Translations under genes and position numbers: made by a program
Source of the DNA: Salinispirillum sp. LH 10-3-1
GTDB taxonomy: Bacteria > Pseudomonadota > Gammaproteobacteria > Pseudomonadales > Natronospirillaceae
Assembly (NCBI RefSeq): GCF_030643825.1
Contig: NZ_CP101717.1
Coordinates: 1,364,001-1,428,000, forward strand
Length of the DNA stretch: 64,000 bases
Direction: 5' to 3'
The notes under the pieces: model-generated
The model's input: the letters and a program-made list of their open reading frames with translations, nothing else
Databases searched by the model: none
What the model was told of the DNA's origin: nothing
Shown here: piece after piece, positions 29,116-38,018 of the stretch
Numbering within the stretch: the stretch's first letter is position 1
Layout: the number at the start of each line of letters is the position of its first letter

Positions 29116-29223
29116 ATTGTCGACAATCAACTGCTGTGATGATTCGTGTGCGTCTAAGAGTAGCCCTTCATTAGCCATAAATAACTACGACAATTGTCTA
29201 ATGCGTGATTGATTGTCGACAAT
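29116..29223 (-). promoter_or_regulatory. Operator cluster upstream of the propionyl-CoA synthetase
   Basis: Two identical perfect palindromes ATTGTCGACAAT at 29116-29127 and 29212-29223, with the inward-arranged half-sites GACAATTGTC at 29189-29198 between them. Centre-to-centre distance of the two full sites is 96 bp. The form resembles operators of GntR/FadR-type regulators (TNGT...ACNA). No regulator gene of that type lies in the window. Confidence 0.6.
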
Positions 29224-29348
29224 GTGAGGGGGCTAGGTGAACTTGAATATTATATGTGGCGCGGCGGGCTGGGATAGGCTACGCCGCCTAGTGGCGAAGG
29301 TCACTGTCGTCTACTAAGCTCAATTAAAAATGCCGCCGGGGTGTTGTG

Positions 29349-30071
29349 ATGGTTAAGCGCATTCTGTTTTCGATTGTGGTCATTACATGCCAAGGGCTCG
29401 CCTTAGCGTCCGACGCTCCGCCAAAACTGGTGTTCTATACAGAGGATTACCCTCCCTTCAGCTATACACGTGATACCCGTATGACTGGCATTAATACCGA
29501 GCTTCTGCGTAACGTTGCCCGGGAAATTAATCTCGACGTCACCTTTATGGAGGTGCCCTGGGCTAGGGCGCAGGCGTGGACACAAGAGCGCGATAACGCC
29601 TGCTTTTTCTCAGCGGCTAGAACAGAGGCAAGAGAAAGTATTTATCAGTGGGCTGGCCCCCTAAGTATTGAACGGATTACTTTGTTCAGTGCGAATGAAT
29701 CGATTTCACCGCTGGCAAGCATATCCGAAGCTGAAGCCTATAGCATTGGTGGAAGAAGCTTGGACTTTTATACGCAATTCGTACAGCAGCAAGGGTTAGA
29801 GGTTGATGTGGTGTCTGAAAGTGGTCTTAACCTTGAGAAGCTCAGCCGAGGCCGTATCGACCTCTGGATCGCCGGCTCCATAGGTGGGCCCTATATCGCC
29901 GCGCAATTCGGTGCATCGATATTTCCTGTCGTAAGCAGTGAGGAATCCTTCCCACTCTGGTTAGCCTGCAACCTGGGTGTAGCCTCTGACCTGGTCCGCA
30001 AGATTGATCAATCCATTGAATCTATAAGGAACTCTGATTTTTTGGAGAATATGATGCAGAACTATCGTTAA
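29349..30071 (+). CDS. Periplasmic solute-binding protein, family 3
   Basis: 240 residues with a Sec signal peptide (about 1-21, ending ALAS-DA) and a family 3 binding-protein fold (LVFYTEDYPPFSYTRDTRMTGINTELLRNVA; FMEVPWARAQAWTQ). Stand-alone members of this type are common in marine gammaproteobacteria and often have no cognate transporter; here too none is adjacent. Ligand unknown, probably an amino acid-like compound by fold. GTG at 29346 directly precedes the ATG and is an alternative start. Confidence 0.82.
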   Translation: MVKRILFSIVVITCQGLALASDAPPKLVFYTEDYPPFSYTRDTRMTGINTELLRNVAREINLDVTFMEVPWARAQAWTQERDNACFFSAARTEARESIYQWAGPLSIERITLFSANESISPLASISEAEAYSIGGRSLDFYTQFVQQQGLEVDVVSESGLNLEKLSRGRIDLWIAGSIGGPYIAAQFGASIFPVVSSEESFPLWLACNLGVASDLVRKIDQSIESIRNSDFLENMMQNYR

Positions 30072-30151
30072 GGTGCCGCTGCTCTGTAAGTGCAGCCTTT
30101 CAATTGGTGAGTTCCGTGAATTCTGGATTTTTGATCGATTAGATCAAGAAG

Positions 30152-30239
30152 TGGTGCCCGGAGCCGGACTTGAACCGGCACGATCGCAATGATCGGGAGA
30201 TTTTAAGTCTCCTGTGTATACCAATTTCACCATCCGGGC
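30152..30239 (-). tRNA. leuZ: tRNA-Leu (UAA)
   Basis: 88 nt with encoded CCA. Acceptor GCCCGGA pairs with TCCGGGC, the anticodon stem-loop GGAGA-CTTAAAA-TCTCC gives anticodon TAA, a long variable arm (CGATCATTGCGATCG type) marks a leucine tRNA, and the T-loop GTTCAAGTC is intact. Same anticodon as E. coli leuZ, which also follows pgsA and cysT. Confidence 0.96.
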
Positions 30240-30344
30240 CCTGAAAACGCTGTTGCAGGGGTAGCGCAGGTGAGGCGCGCTTAACGAACTGAGGTGTCTG
30301 TTAGAATAAGAAAACCGACATTAGCTGTCGACTTCTTGCAAAAA

Positions 30345-30418
30345 TGGAGGCTGGAGTCGGAATCGAACCGGCGTTCACGGAGTTGCAGTCCGCTGCATGA
30401 CCACTCTGCCATCCAGCC
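30345..30418 (-). tRNA. cysT: tRNA-Cys (GCA)
   Basis: 74 nt with encoded CCA. Acceptor GGCTGGA pairs with TCCAGCC, the anticodon loop is CTGCAAC (GCA) and the T-loop is GGTTCGATTCC. Lies between pgsA and tRNA-Leu on the same strand, so likely co-transcribed. The tRNA-Gly that accompanies it in E. coli is not present between pgsA and this gene. Confidence 0.96.
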
Positions 30419-30488
30419 ATTTTGTGCAGCGCATTGTAAGGGAATTACGTGCGGTGTCAACCTAAAGGCCTGATTTACCGTAGGTTTT

Positions 30489-31049
30489 TCATTCCCAATG
30501 TATTTCCGGCCAGGCTGCACGTAAATAAACAAACATTGACCACAGCGTCAGTACGGCTGATGCCTGCAATAGCAGTAAACCTAAACCATAGACACCAATA
30601 TCGGCCAGCCAGCTTCCAGGCAGGGCAGCCAACAATATGGCAATGGCGGTCATCTGCATGGCGGTTTTTACTTTGCCGACCATCGACACCGCGACACTGG
30701 CGCGTTTACCCAGTTCAGCCATCCACTCGCGCAGAGCAGAAATAACAATTTCGCGACCAATGATGATGACAGCGGGAATGGTTAGCCAGAACGAGGCGTG
30801 TGTTTCCACCAGCACCACCAGCGCCGCAGCAACAATGAGTTTGTCGGCTACTGGGTCAAGAAAGGCACCAAACGGGGTAGACTGGTCGAGCTTGCGCGCT
30901 AGGTAGCCATCAAGCCAATCGGTAATCGCCGCCAGAATAAAGATGGCAGACGCAGCCAGGCCAGCCCACCACGCAGGAATATAGTATATCGCTACGCACA
31001 CCGGAATCATCACGATGCGCGCAGACGTCAGGATATTAGGTATGTTCAT
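30489..31049 (-). CDS. pgsA: CDP-diacylglycerol-glycerol-3-phosphate phosphatidyltransferase
   Basis: 186-residue integral membrane enzyme that makes phosphatidylglycerophosphate, the committed step to phosphatidylglycerol and cardiolipin. The CDP-alcohol phosphotransferase motif D-x2-D-G-x2-A-R-x8-G-x3-D-x3-D is complete: TDWLDGYLARKLDQSTPFGAFLDPVADK (residues 43-70). Four to five hydrophobic segments. Followed on the same strand by tRNA-Cys and tRNA-Leu, as in other gammaproteobacteria, but its usual partner uvrC is 5.7 kb away in the opposite orientation. Confidence 0.96.
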   Translation of the reverse strand: MNIPNILTSARIVMIPVCVAIYYIPAWWAGLAASAIFILAAITDWLDGYLARKLDQSTPFGAFLDPVADKLIVAAALVVLVETHASFWLTIPAVIIIGREIVISALREWMAELGKRASVAVSMVGKVKTAMQMTAIAILLAALPGSWLADIGVYGLGLLLLQASAVLTLWSMFVYLRAAWPEIHWE

Positions 31050-31199
31050 AAGTACACGCTGTTAGTAATCAGCGGCAGTATACCTGAGTTGATTGAAAAT
31101 GCATGCCTTAGGGCCTAAAGGGAGCATCTAAAAAGTAAGTGATAAACCTTCAGAGGTTTTTAAATGCGCCCATGCTCATCGAAGATCAATAAGTGAAGT

Positions 31200-31958
31200 T
31201 TACACCCGAGTGCCGCCGTCAATTTCCAGAATTCGACCTGTGTAAAAGTCATTCTCAATGATGTATTGCACGCTGTGTGCGATCTCATCTTGCTCACCTA
31301 AGCGCCCCAGTATGGCCCATTGCTCCATGCGCTTTAAGGCTTCCGGTTTCATTTGCGCGGTCATATCGGTGGCTATGGCACCCGGTGCAATTCCGGCAAC
31401 GCGCACGCCATACCGTCCCAGTTCTTTCGCCCAGGTAACCACCATCGCCGACACTCCTGCTTTAGATGCGGAGTAGTTGGTCTGACCCATGTTGCCCGCC
31501 CGCGAGACGGAAGCGATGTTGATGATCAAACCGCTTCCTTGTTCCGCCATAATGGCTGCGGCTTCACGTCCACACAGAAAAGTACCGGTCAGATTGACCT
31601 GAATGACACTGTTGAATTGCTCAAGAGACATTTTTTTCTCTAGCTTGCCGTCTTTCATCTTCACCAGCAGACCATCGCGCATAATGCCCGCATTGTTCAC
31701 CAACACGTCCAGCCGTCCCATGGTGCTGACGATCTGGGTAAAGGTCAGTTCGACGGCCGCCTCTTGGCTGATGTCTGCCTGAAAATAATGCGCGTCCGCC
31801 CCGAGCGACTGGCATTCCGCGGCTGTTTTATCCAGTTGCTCTTCATTGAGGTCAATCAATGCCAAGCGCGCGCCATGCCGTGCCAGTAGGAGTGCCATGG
31901 CGCGTCCCAGTCCTTGCCCGCCGCCAGTGATGGCGATTACCGCGTCTTTAATTTGCAT
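31200..31958 (-). CDS. Short-chain dehydrogenase/reductase in the mms cluster
   Basis: 252-residue FabG-like SDR. NAD(P) loop GGGQGLGR (residues 12-19), NNAG, catalytic Ser in ASVSRAG, Tyr/Lys in NYSASKAG and C-terminal DGGTRV. It is the last gene of the leftward valine/isoleucine operon, 31 nt after mmsB. This suggests a beta-hydroxyacyl-CoA dehydrogenase, for instance 2-methyl-3-hydroxybutyryl-CoA dehydrogenase of isoleucine breakdown, but the sequence alone does not separate that from a FabG-type reductase. Confidence 0.8.
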   Translation of the reverse strand: MQIKDAVIAITGGGQGLGRAMALLLARHGARLALIDLNEEQLDKTAAECQSLGADAHYFQADISQEAAVELTFTQIVSTMGRLDVLVNNAGIMRDGLLVKMKDGKLEKKMSLEQFNSVIQVNLTGTFLCGREAAAIMAEQGSGLIINIASVSRAGNMGQTNYSASKAGVSAMVVTWAKELGRYGVRVAGIAPGAIATDMTAQMKPEALKRMEQWAILGRLGEQDEIAHSVQYIIENDFYTGRILEIDGGTRV

Positions 31959-31989
31959 AGGTAGTTCTCGTTCTGTGTTTGTTCAGAGT

Positions 31990-32874
31990 TTATTGTTGAT
32001 AGCGCAGAAAGATGCTGGAAAAATCTCTCTGCCCATTACCCTTGCTCGCGTGTTGGCTGAACAGGGTGTTCGCTTGTTGGCCCATGGGTGTTTCTGCATG
32101 GCAATGCTTGGCCGCTTGCAGGGCTAGGCCCAAGTCCTTGACCATCAGGTCGACCATAAAACCGCCTTCGTAGTTGCGGCTGGCAGGGGCGTTTTCCATC
32201 ACGCCCGGCACCGGATTATAGACCTGCAACGCCCAATTGTTGCCCGAACTGTTTTTCATGATTTCAGACAATACCTTGGGGTCTAGGCCGTTCTTAATGC
32301 CCAGACTCAGGGCTTCCGACACTCCAGCCATCTGTATGGCCAGCATCATGTTGTTGCAAGCCTTCGCCATTTGTCCGGCACCGACATCGCCGGCGTGGAA
32401 AATATTCTTACCCATGTGTGCCAAAATGGGTTTGGCTTGCGCGAATACCGCGTCGGTGCCGCCACAAATAAAGGTGAGTGTTCCCGCTGCCGCTCCTGCG
32501 GTTCCGCCCGATACTGGGGCATCCATAAACAATATGCCATTTTCGCTCGCGGCCGCTGCAACTTCCTTAGCCACCGCACTGTCGATGGTGCTGCAATCCA
32601 CTACCAAGGTGCCCGCTGGCAGGGTGCTGAAAAGTCCGTCAGGGTCACAGTATAGCCCTTTCACATGCTGGCTGGCGGGCAACATGGAAATGACGCAGTC
32701 GGCACCCTTAATGGCTTCTGCTGCACTGGCGGCTTTGCGTGCTCCGGCCGCAGCCAAGGTATCCATAGTGGCTTCTACGCGGTCGTACACGGTCACTGAG
32801 TGTCCCGCGCGCACCAAGTTCGTTGCCATGGGTCCCCCCATGTTGCCTAGGCCAATAAATGCTACTGTTTCCAT
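31990..32874 (-). CDS. mmsB: 3-hydroxyisobutyrate dehydrogenase
   Basis: 294 residues, converting 3-hydroxyisobutyrate to methylmalonate semialdehyde with NAD+ in valine degradation. GLGNMGGPMATNLVRAGHSVTVYDR (residues 7-31) is the dinucleotide fold, DAPVSGGTAGAAAGTL the substrate loop, and GQMAKACNNMML holds the catalytic lysine. Full length. Fifth of six genes in the leftward operon that starts with mmsA. Confidence 0.95.
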   Translation of the reverse strand: METVAFIGLGNMGGPMATNLVRAGHSVTVYDRVEATMDTLAAAGARKAASAAEAIKGADCVISMLPASQHVKGLYCDPDGLFSTLPAGTLVVDCSTIDSAVAKEVAAAASENGILFMDAPVSGGTAGAAAGTLTFICGGTDAVFAQAKPILAHMGKNIFHAGDVGAGQMAKACNNMMLAIQMAGVSEALSLGIKNGLDPKVLSEIMKNSSGNNWALQVYNPVPGVMENAPASRNYEGGFMVDLMVKDLGLALQAAKHCHAETPMGQQANTLFSQHASKGNGQRDFSSIFLRYQQ

Positions 32875-32947
32875 GTTTGTTTCCCCCGTTATGCACGAAA
32901 GTGGGTGGTGTTCATCAGTGCGTCAGTGCGCGCTGTCGGTATCTGGT

Positions 32948-34072
32948 TTACCACGGCGCGACAAAGTGGCCGCGGATATAACTTGGGTCTACCGTTGCTA
33001 TGTCCTCAAAACGCCATTTCGGCTGTCGGTCTTTATCAATCAGCAGGGCTCGAACACCTTCTTGAAACTCGCCATAGCGGCAGCAGTTGGTGGACACAAT
33101 GAGTTCCTGTTCGAAGGTCTCAGCTAACGACCAATGCTTGGCGCGACGGAGTTGCTCATAAATCAGCACGGCCGAAGCTGGGCTACCCTGTTTCAAGGTA
33201 GTGGCCGCTTTCTGCAGCCAGGGGTCGGCGTCCTGCAATTGTGTGATCGACGTGTAGATAGACGCCAGATCAGCCTGATCCGTGAGGCGGATAATTCGAT
33301 CAAGATGCTTTCGTACCAGAGATTCGGCCAGCAAATCAGGCTCATGGGCAATGGCCTGCAGGGAAGCATCCCGCAGCAGCTGGCTCAGCAGTTGCTCGTC
33401 GGCGCGCGGCTCGCCATACCAGTTTTGCGCCTTCAGTGTTTCTAGCAGTGCATCGTGTTGTGAGTTGGGTAGAAATCGATCCGCCAAACCGCAAAAAAGA
33501 GCGTCTGCGGCATTGATCTGCGCGCCGGTTAAGCCCAAGAACAAGCCTGTCTTGCCCGGTAAGCGATTCAGGAACCAGCTGGCACCTACGTCAGGGTAGA
33601 GGCCGATGGTGATTTCCGGCATTGCCAGGCGCGACGTTTCGGTCACGACGCGAAAGCGGGCACCCTGCATCAAGCCCATACCACCGCCCATGACCACACC
33701 GGAAGCCCAGCACAGTAGCGGTTTGGGAAAGGTGTGTAGACGCAGATCCAACTCGTATTCCAGACTGAAATACTCTTGTGCTAATCGGGCGTCTGGCAAG
33801 GAATCCGTCGGTGCCTCCGCGCGCGCAGCCACCATGTCGCGATACACCTGAACCACGTTGCCGCCCGCGCAGAAGGCTCGATCGCCTGCACCATCCAGCC
33901 AAACCATGACCACTTGCGGATTGTCTTCCCACTGTTGTAGCTGCGGCAGCAACCGTTCAATCATCTCTCGGCTGAGGGCGTTCAGCGACTTCTCGTGGTT
34001 CAACGTGGCACGGCCCATAAGGTAGCCGTTGCTGAGTGGGATTTCCTGAAAGAGTACGACGTCTTGAGTCAT
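32948..34072 (-). CDS. 3-hydroxyisobutyryl-CoA hydrolase
   Basis: 374-residue crotonase-fold thioesterase. At this length and with AFCAGGNVVQVYRDMVAARA plus ASGVVMGGGMGLMQGARFRVVTETSRLAMPEITIGLYPDVGASWFLNRLPG it is the HIBCH type, releasing free 3-hydroxyisobutyrate from its CoA ester for MmsB. The catalytic Glu lies in MPEITIG. Starts 9 nt after the enoyl-CoA hydratase gene. A distinct C-terminal half of about 130 residues, characteristic of HIBCH, is present. Confidence 0.92.
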   Translation of the reverse strand: MTQDVVLFQEIPLSNGYLMGRATLNHEKSLNALSREMIERLLPQLQQWEDNPQVVMVWLDGAGDRAFCAGGNVVQVYRDMVAARAEAPTDSLPDARLAQEYFSLEYELDLRLHTFPKPLLCWASGVVMGGGMGLMQGARFRVVTETSRLAMPEITIGLYPDVGASWFLNRLPGKTGLFLGLTGAQINAADALFCGLADRFLPNSQHDALLETLKAQNWYGEPRADEQLLSQLLRDASLQAIAHEPDLLAESLVRKHLDRIIRLTDQADLASIYTSITQLQDADPWLQKAATTLKQGSPASAVLIYEQLRRAKHWSLAETFEQELIVSTNCCRYGEFQEGVRALLIDKDRQPKWRFEDIATVDPSYIRGHFVAPW

Positions 34073-34081
34073 GATGCCTTC

Positions 34082-34870
34082 CTATTTGTTTTGCCACACG
34101 GGCGAGCGCTTCTCTAAGAAAGCGTGCACGCCTTCGCGTTGATCATGCAAGTCGAACAGTCCAACAAACTTTTCCCGTTCCATCACCAAGGCCTCGGCGT
34201 GCGCGCCATAGCGCGTGTGTTGAATCAGTTGTTTGCACGCCGCGACCGCTTTCGGGCTTTGCTTGCAGGCCTGTTCCGCCATAGCCAGAGCTGCCGCCTG
34301 CGACTCGCCTTTTGCGACCACCTCTTCAACCAATCCAATAGACAGTGCGAGTTCGGCTGACACGCGTTGATTGCATAAGATCATCCGCTTGGCCCAACCT
34401 TCACCGACCAGTCGAGTCAGATTTTGCGTACCTCCGGCACAGGGTAACAAGCCCACGCTGGCCTCCGGTAATGCCATCTGTACGCCCGCTTCGGCAATAC
34501 GCAGGTCACAGGCTAGTGCCACCTCCAGCCCGCCGCCCATGGCCCAACCATTAATGGCTGCAATAGAAACACCACGAAAGGCGCTGAGCGCTTCAAAGGC
34601 AGCCCCAAAAGCGTCCGCCATGGTTTGGGCCGTCTTTGGGTCACCGTCGGCAAATATCTTGAGGTCAGCACCAGCGGAAAAGAACTTCTCGCTGTCGCTC
34701 TGCAGAATAAGCGCGTACACAGAATCATCTTTATTGAGTTCAGTTACCAAAACCTCCAGTGCGTTCAGGCTCTCCAGCGTCCAGGTATTGGCCGGTGGGT
34801 TGTTGAAGGTGATGGTGCCAATATGGCCTTGCTGGGAATAGCGCAGTAAGTCTGTTTTGCTGTTGATCAT
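34082..34870 (-). CDS. Enoyl-CoA hydratase (valine pathway)
   Basis: 262-residue crotonase. FSAGADLKIFADG forms the first half of the oxyanion hole, AAINGWAMGGGLEVALACDLRIAEAGVQMALPEASVGLLPCAGGTQNLTRLVG contains the active-site glutamates. From its position between the acyl-CoA dehydrogenase and the hydrolase it should hydrate methacrylyl-CoA to 3-hydroxyisobutyryl-CoA; broader use on tiglyl-CoA is plausible. A REP pair separates it from the dehydrogenase gene. Confidence 0.9.
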   Translation of the reverse strand: MINSKTDLLRYSQQGHIGTITFNNPPANTWTLESLNALEVLVTELNKDDSVYALILQSDSEKFFSAGADLKIFADGDPKTAQTMADAFGAAFEALSAFRGVSIAAINGWAMGGGLEVALACDLRIAEAGVQMALPEASVGLLPCAGGTQNLTRLVGEGWAKRMILCNQRVSAELALSIGLVEEVVAKGESQAAALAMAEQACKQSPKAVAACKQLIQHTRYGAHAEALVMEREKFVGLFDLHDQREGVHAFLEKRSPVWQNK

Positions 34871-34906
34871 TGAATTCGTTCCCGTACCTGTTAGATGTCT
34901 CGGTTG

Positions 34907-34983
34907 GTAGGAGCGCAGCCCTCTGCGCGAATAAATTGGCCATGATTAAACACGGAAATTCGGCCAGAGGGCTGGCCTCCTAC
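34907..34983. repeat. Inverted pair of family A REPs
   Basis: Unit 1 at 34907-34931 (GTAGGAG with GCGCAGCCCTCTGCGCGAA). Unit 2, inverted, at 34959-34983 (TTCGGCCAGAGGGCTGGCC then TCCTAC). The GTAG of unit 2 starts 4 nt after the acyl-CoA dehydrogenase stop codon on the minus strand. Confidence 0.9.
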
Positions 34984-34987
34984 GAGG

Positions 34988-36142
34988 CTAAAAGGCTCCG
35001 GCACCCTCGGCCAGCACACGCCGTGCGATGATCAAACGCATGATCTCGTTGGTGCCTTCCAAAATGCGATGCACCCGCGTATCACGCACATGGCGCTCCA
35101 TGGGGTACTCTTTAATGTAGCCGTAACCTCCGAACAGTTGTAACGCATCGTCGCAAACTTGGAATCCGACATCGGTCGCATAGCGCTTCGCCATGGCGCA
35201 ATACGCCGAGGCTTCCGGGTCTTGTTGATCCAGCTTGAACGCTGCCAAGCGCACCAGTTGGCGTGCCGCGGCAAGCTCGGTCACCATATCCGCCAGCTTG
35301 AACTGCACGGTTTGAAACTGGTCGAGTGACCGCCCAAATTGCGTGCGCTCCTGAATGTAAGCCTTGGCTTCGTTAATGGCCTGCTGCGCCGTACCAATGG
35401 AGCAGGTGGCGATGTTGATTCGCCCGCCATCCAAACCTTTCATCGCAAAAGTGAAGCCTTCGCCTTCTTCTCCCAAGCGATTCGCCACAGGTACACGTAC
35501 GTTTTCGAATGTGACCAAACGCGTCGGCTGGCTGTTCCAGCCCATTTTTTCTTCCGCCTTGCCGTACACAACGCCTTCAGCGTCGGCCGGAACCACGATG
35601 GCCGAAATGCCTTTCGGGCCTTCACCACCCGTACGCGCCATCACCACCAACACATCGGTGGAACCCGCCCCGGAAATGAACATCTTCGAGCCGTTCAGCA
35701 CATAGTCATCGCCATCACGGGTGGCCTTGGTGCGCAACGATGCCGCATCCGAACCGGCTCCAGGCTCGGTCAAGCAATAAGAGCCTAAGCGCTCACCGCT
35801 CACCATATCGGCTACCCAGTGGGCGCGCGTGGCGTCATTGCCAAAGCTGGCAATCATCCAGGTCACCATATTGTGAATGGTGAGATAAGCTGTGGTAGAG
35901 GTACAGCCCATGGACAGTTGCTCGAAGATCAAACTGGAATCCAGCCGCGACAACCCCAGTCCACCTTGGTCCTCTGGCGTGTACAGACCACAAAAACCCA
36001 TGTCAGCGGCTTTGCGAATCACATCCACTGGAAACACATGGTCACGATCCCATTCCGCCGCCATGGGTGCCAGTTCCGCCTCGGAAAACTGCCGAGCACT
36101 CTCAACAAAGGCTCTCTGGTCGTCATTCAGATTAAAATCCAC
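34988..36142 (-). CDS. Acyl-CoA dehydrogenase, probably isobutyryl-CoA dehydrogenase
   Basis: 384-residue FAD enzyme. CLTEPGAGSDAASLRTKA and FISGAGSTDVLVVMARTG are the FAD-site strands, and the C-terminal QLFGGYGYIKEYPMERHVRDTRVHRILEGTNEIMR carries the catalytic Glu region. In the mms operon it should oxidise isobutyryl-CoA (valine) and perhaps 2-methylbutyryl-CoA. I start at GTG 36142 (MDFNLNDDQ) because GAGAGGA lies 7 nt upstream; the longer frame runs into the intercistronic palindrome region. Palindrome P1 (36221-36314) lies just upstream. Confidence 0.9.
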   Translation of the reverse strand: MDFNLNDDQRAFVESARQFSEAELAPMAAEWDRDHVFPVDVIRKAADMGFCGLYTPEDQGGLGLSRLDSSLIFEQLSMGCTSTTAYLTIHNMVTWMIASFGNDATRAHWVADMVSGERLGSYCLTEPGAGSDAASLRTKATRDGDDYVLNGSKMFISGAGSTDVLVVMARTGGEGPKGISAIVVPADAEGVVYGKAEEKMGWNSQPTRLVTFENVRVPVANRLGEEGEGFTFAMKGLDGGRINIATCSIGTAQQAINEAKAYIQERTQFGRSLDQFQTVQFKLADMVTELAAARQLVRLAAFKLDQQDPEASAYCAMAKRYATDVGFQVCDDALQLFGGYGYIKEYPMERHVRDTRVHRILEGTNEIMRLIIARRVLAEGAGAF

Positions 36143-36220
36143 GTTCTTATCCTCTCTGGTATACATCGCACTCTTAGCTGTGGGCCTGACCATCTAACGC
36201 TGGCTTATCAGTTGCCGGCA

Positions 36221-36314
36221 GAGACAGGGGGTGGCAATGTCAGAGGGCAGGACGCCCTCGTAGCGCGTTAAGACCATGGATGGTCTTTCGCGCGGACATG
36301 CCACCCCCTGTCTC
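36221..36314. repeat. Long nested palindrome P1 in the mmsA-acyl-CoA dehydrogenase gap
   Basis: Outer arms GAGACAGGGGGTGGCA (36221-36236) and TGCCACCCCCTGTCTC (36299-36314) pair perfectly. Inside are AGAGGGCAGGA (36242-36252), a GCGCG / CGCGC clamp and the hairpin AAGACC-ATGGAT-GGTCTT (36270-36287). The core is shared with palindromes at 41556 and 41741. Confidence 0.85.
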
Positions 36315-36364
36315 GGTTGGCAACGGTCTGTCCTGTGGTCGGTTAACGCTAGCAGCAGCTTTTG

Positions 36365-37861
36365 TTAGCCCAGTTTTATCGTCATATTGGCCTCGCCAGC
36401 CGGAATATCACTGTCGAACCAGCGTGCCGTAATGGTCTTGGTTTCGGTGTAGAAGCGAATCGCCTGCTTGCCATAGGCATGTTGATCGCCATAGAACGAG
36501 CCTTTCCATCCGGTGAAAGAAAAGAAGGGCAGAGGTACAGGAATAGGCACGTTGATACCGACCTGGCCTACCTCGATTTCATGCTGGTATTTACGCGCCG
36601 CAGCACCGCTGGCCGTGAATATAGAGGTGCCGTTGCCGTAAGGGTTGGCATTCACTAACGCAATGGCGTCGTCCAGCGTGTCTGCCGACATGCATGAAAG
36701 AACCGGCCCGAAAATCTCTTCTTTATAGATCGTCATGTCAGCGGTCACACCGCTGAACAAAGTTGGCCCCACCCAGTTGCCGTTAGGGTAGCCTTCGACA
36801 CTGTGGCCGCTGCCATCTAATAAGCATTCCGCGCCTTCTTTTTTGCCTTGGTCGATCAGGCTTTCAACACGCGCTTTGGCTTGCGGGCTGATCAATGGGC
36901 CAAAGCCAGAATCGGGTTGGCTCCAAATGCCGGGTTTAACCTTCGCCAGCGCATCGCGCAACTCGGGTATCCACGCTTGCGCCTCACCAACAAACACCGC
37001 CACGGAAATCGCCATGCAACGTTGTCCGGCTGCGCCGACAGAGGCGCCGACCAAACTGTTAATGACCTGCTGCTTGTTGGCGTCAGGCATTACCACCATG
37101 TGGTTCTTGGCGCCCGCGAACGCCTGCACGCGCTTCAGATGCTGGGTGCCGGTGCGGTAAACGTGTTGTCCTACGGCGACCGAGCCGACGAAGGAAATGG
37201 CTTTAATGTCCGGGTGCGTCAGTAGCGTATCCACTTGGTCTTTCGCCCCGTGAACAACCTGTAACACTCCGGCTGGCGCACCGGCTTCGTTGAACAGCTC
37301 GGCCAGACGGTTAGGGGTCAGAGGATCTTGTTCAGACGGCTTAAGTACGAAGGTGTTACCGCAGGCAATCGCCATGGGGAACATCCAAAGCGGGATCATG
37401 GCTGGAAAGTTAAACGGGGTGATACCCGCACAAACACCTAAAGGCTGAATGTACGAATAACCGTCGATCGAGCGCGCCACGTTTTCCATGGTTTCGCCCA
37501 TCATGCCCGAAGCCACATTGGCCGCTTGTTCTACTACTTCAATGCCACGCCAGATATCGCCCTTAGCGTCTTCAAACGTTTTGCCGGTTTCCTGTGCCAG
37601 CGTTTCTGCCAGCTCATCATGATGTTCTTTTAACAATGCCTGATAGCGCAGCATAACGCGCGCGCGTTCACTGACCGGCACTTCCTTCCACGTTTTAAAA
37701 GCTGTTTTTGCACTGGCGATGGCCCGCTCCATCTCGTCGGGGGTCGCACAAGGGACAGTACACAACACGTCTTGAGTGGCCGGATTGGTAACTGGAATTT
37801 GTTGTGTCGACTGGCTGGATACAAATTCGCCGTCGATAAATAGCGGGATCTCACGAGCCAT
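36365..37861 (-). CDS. mmsA: Methylmalonate-semialdehyde dehydrogenase (CoA-acylating)
   Basis: 498-residue aldehyde dehydrogenase that converts methylmalonate semialdehyde to propionyl-CoA. Catalytic Cys in [17 protein letters not shown] (near 285), [21 protein letters not shown] and [21 protein letters not shown] are MmsA-specific blocks. A strong SD, GAGGAGG, lies before ATG. It heads the leftward operon; 157 bp separate it from the divergent liuR, with a palindromic operator in between. Confidence 0.95.
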   Translation of the reverse strand: MAREIPLFIDGEFVSSQSTQQIPVTNPATQDVLCTVPCATPDEMERAIASAKTAFKTWKEVPVSERARVMLRYQALLKEHHDELAETLAQETGKTFEDAKGDIWRGIEVVEQAANVASGMMGETMENVARSIDGYSYIQPLGVCAGITPFNFPAMIPLWMFPMAIACGNTFVLKPSEQDPLTPNRLAELFNEAGAPAGVLQVVHGAKDQVDTLLTHPDIKAISFVGSVAVGQHVYRTGTQHLKRVQAFAGAKNHMVVMPDANKQQVINSLVGASVGAAGQRCMAISVAVFVGEAQAWIPELRDALAKVKPGIWSQPDSGFGPLISPQAKARVESLIDQGKKEGAECLLDGSGHSVEGYPNGNWVGPTLFSGVTADMTIYKEEIFGPVLSCMSADTLDDAIALVNANPYGNGTSIFTASGAAARKYQHEIEVGQVGINVPIPVPLPFFSFTGWKGSFYGDQHAYGKQAIRFYTETKTITARWFDSDIPAGEANMTIKLG

Positions 37862-37956
37862 GGTAGCTCCTCCTCACAGTATGGGTTCCGGTGGCGCACA
37901 CAGCCGCCTGCCGATGTTGTTTTTGTTGTTGTATTGAAAAATAGCATCACATTAAC

Positions 37957-37974
37957 GTTTACGCAAACGTAAAC
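37957..37974. promoter_or_regulatory. Putative LiuR operator between mmsA and liuR
   Basis: Perfect inverted repeat GTTTACG-CAAA-CGTAAAC in the 157-bp divergent control region. LiuR is a MerR-type regulator, and its family binds such dyads between promoter elements. One site could control both the valine operon and liuRABCDE. Confidence 0.7.
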
Positions 37975-38018
37975 TTGGGCTATCGTTATTACATGGATAG
38001 CAGGACAGGCAAGTAAAG

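Noticed and set aside
30125-30150. TTGATC/GATCAA hairpin after tRNA-Leu as a terminator
   Set aside because: On the transcribed minus strand the stem is followed by A residues, not T.
31140-31170. AAACCT-TCAG-AGGTTT-TT as a terminator for an incoming transcript near the SDR gene
   Set aside because: A weak AT-rich 6-bp stem with only a short T-run, lying upstream of pgsA; too weak to call.
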